Assembly: GCF_014230055.1 (NCBI RefSeq) | Contig: NZ_JACHVA010000126.1 | Span: forward strand, 1-64,000 | Direction: 5' to 3' | From: Puniceicoccus vermicola | GTDB lineage: Bacteria; Verrucomicrobiota; Verrucomicrobiia; Opitutales; Puniceicoccaceae | Length of the DNA stretch: 64,000 nt | Shown: one piece after another, positions 63,943-64,000 of the stretch | Layout of the letters: each line of letters opens with the position of its first letter | How positions within the stretch are numbered: position 1 is the stretch's first letter | Program-made: the position numbers and the translations under genes | The notes under the pieces: model-generated | Told to the model about the DNA's origin: nothing | Database searches by the model: none | Seen by the model: the letters and a program-made list of their open reading frames with translations, nothing else

Positions 63943-64000
63943 CGACGACGGAACGGTTTGAGAGATTGAATAACTTTGTCGATCTGAGCCGACAGAACCG
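63939..64000 (-). CDS. C-terminal end of an upstream gene, cut by the window edge
   Basis: Only the last 19 residues are visible (VLSAQIDKVIQSLKPFRRR), ending at TGA 63941-63939 in an ATGA overlap with the O-antigen ligase. That coupling style is frequent in this genome, so a real upstream operon gene is likely. No function can be assigned. Confidence 0.5.
   Translation of the reverse strand, partial: VLSAQIDKVIQSLKPFRRR

Overview
The window is a chromosomal segment from a Gram-negative bacterium, mostly GC-rich. The secreted sulfatase, outer-membrane barrel proteins, lipopolysaccharide-type glycan genes, phytoene-desaturase-like flavoproteins and a REP-associated transposase would fit Verrucomicrobiota (Opitutae-like). 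That placement is an inference from gene content only; there is no rRNA gene to test it, and I saw no tRNA gene.

Layout. Bases 1-5600 hold the 3' part of an IS256-type transposase and two large secreted CsgG/FlgO-like proteins, flanked by 139-bp near-identical direct repeats. Bases 5690-20718 are the str/S10/spc ribosomal superoperon: rpsL, rpsG, fusA, rpsJ, rplC-D-W-B, rpsS, an unusual small exported protein, rplV, rpsC, rplP, rpmC, rpsQ, rplN-X-E, rpsN, rpsH, rplF-R, rpsE, rplO, secY, map. tuf, rpmD, adk, infA and rpmJ are not at their common positions. A minus-strand outer-membrane protein and sulfatase plus 1.1 kb of non-coding DNA separate this from the alpha operon (rpsM, rpsK, rpsD, rpoA, rplQ, 24.5-27.7 kb), which ends with a zinc-ribbon membrane protein and a strong terminator. 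S11 and L17 carry long acidic tails.

Bases 28-35.6 kb hold guaA, an XRE-type regulator and a divergent three-gene cassette of exported proteins, including one with calcium-binding DxDxDG-type repeats and a C-terminal HExxH motif. Bases 35.8-39.1 kb (minus strand) encode a fused acyl carrier protein-FabZ dehydratase followed by two glycosyltransferases. Bases 39.2-43.6 kb are trpS, a membrane protein, folA, a glycosyltransferase and a RmlD-like reductase. Bases 44.6-48.7 kb hold a McsA-like zinc/UVR protein, a VTT membrane protein, xseA and a phytoene-desaturase-like enzyme. Then come a RAYT transposase, rluD, a MIF-like protein lacking the catalytic proline, hemW, a TIG lipoprotein, acyP, and a class II ribonucleotide reductase with two NrdR boxes. 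A five-copy 102-bp tandem repeat, a second phytoene-desaturase-like enzyme and a DUF4380 protein follow. The last 4 kb (minus strand) is a surface-polysaccharide operon (O-antigen ligase, glycosyltransferase, flippase).

The least explained parts are the dispersed and tandem hairpin repeat family (0.9, 5.4, 57 kb), the exported cassette at 31-35.6 kb, the exported protein inside the S10 operon, the ACP-FabZ fusion next to glycosyltransferases, and the proline-less MIF homologue. No CRISPR array, prophage or toxin-antitoxin module was recognised.
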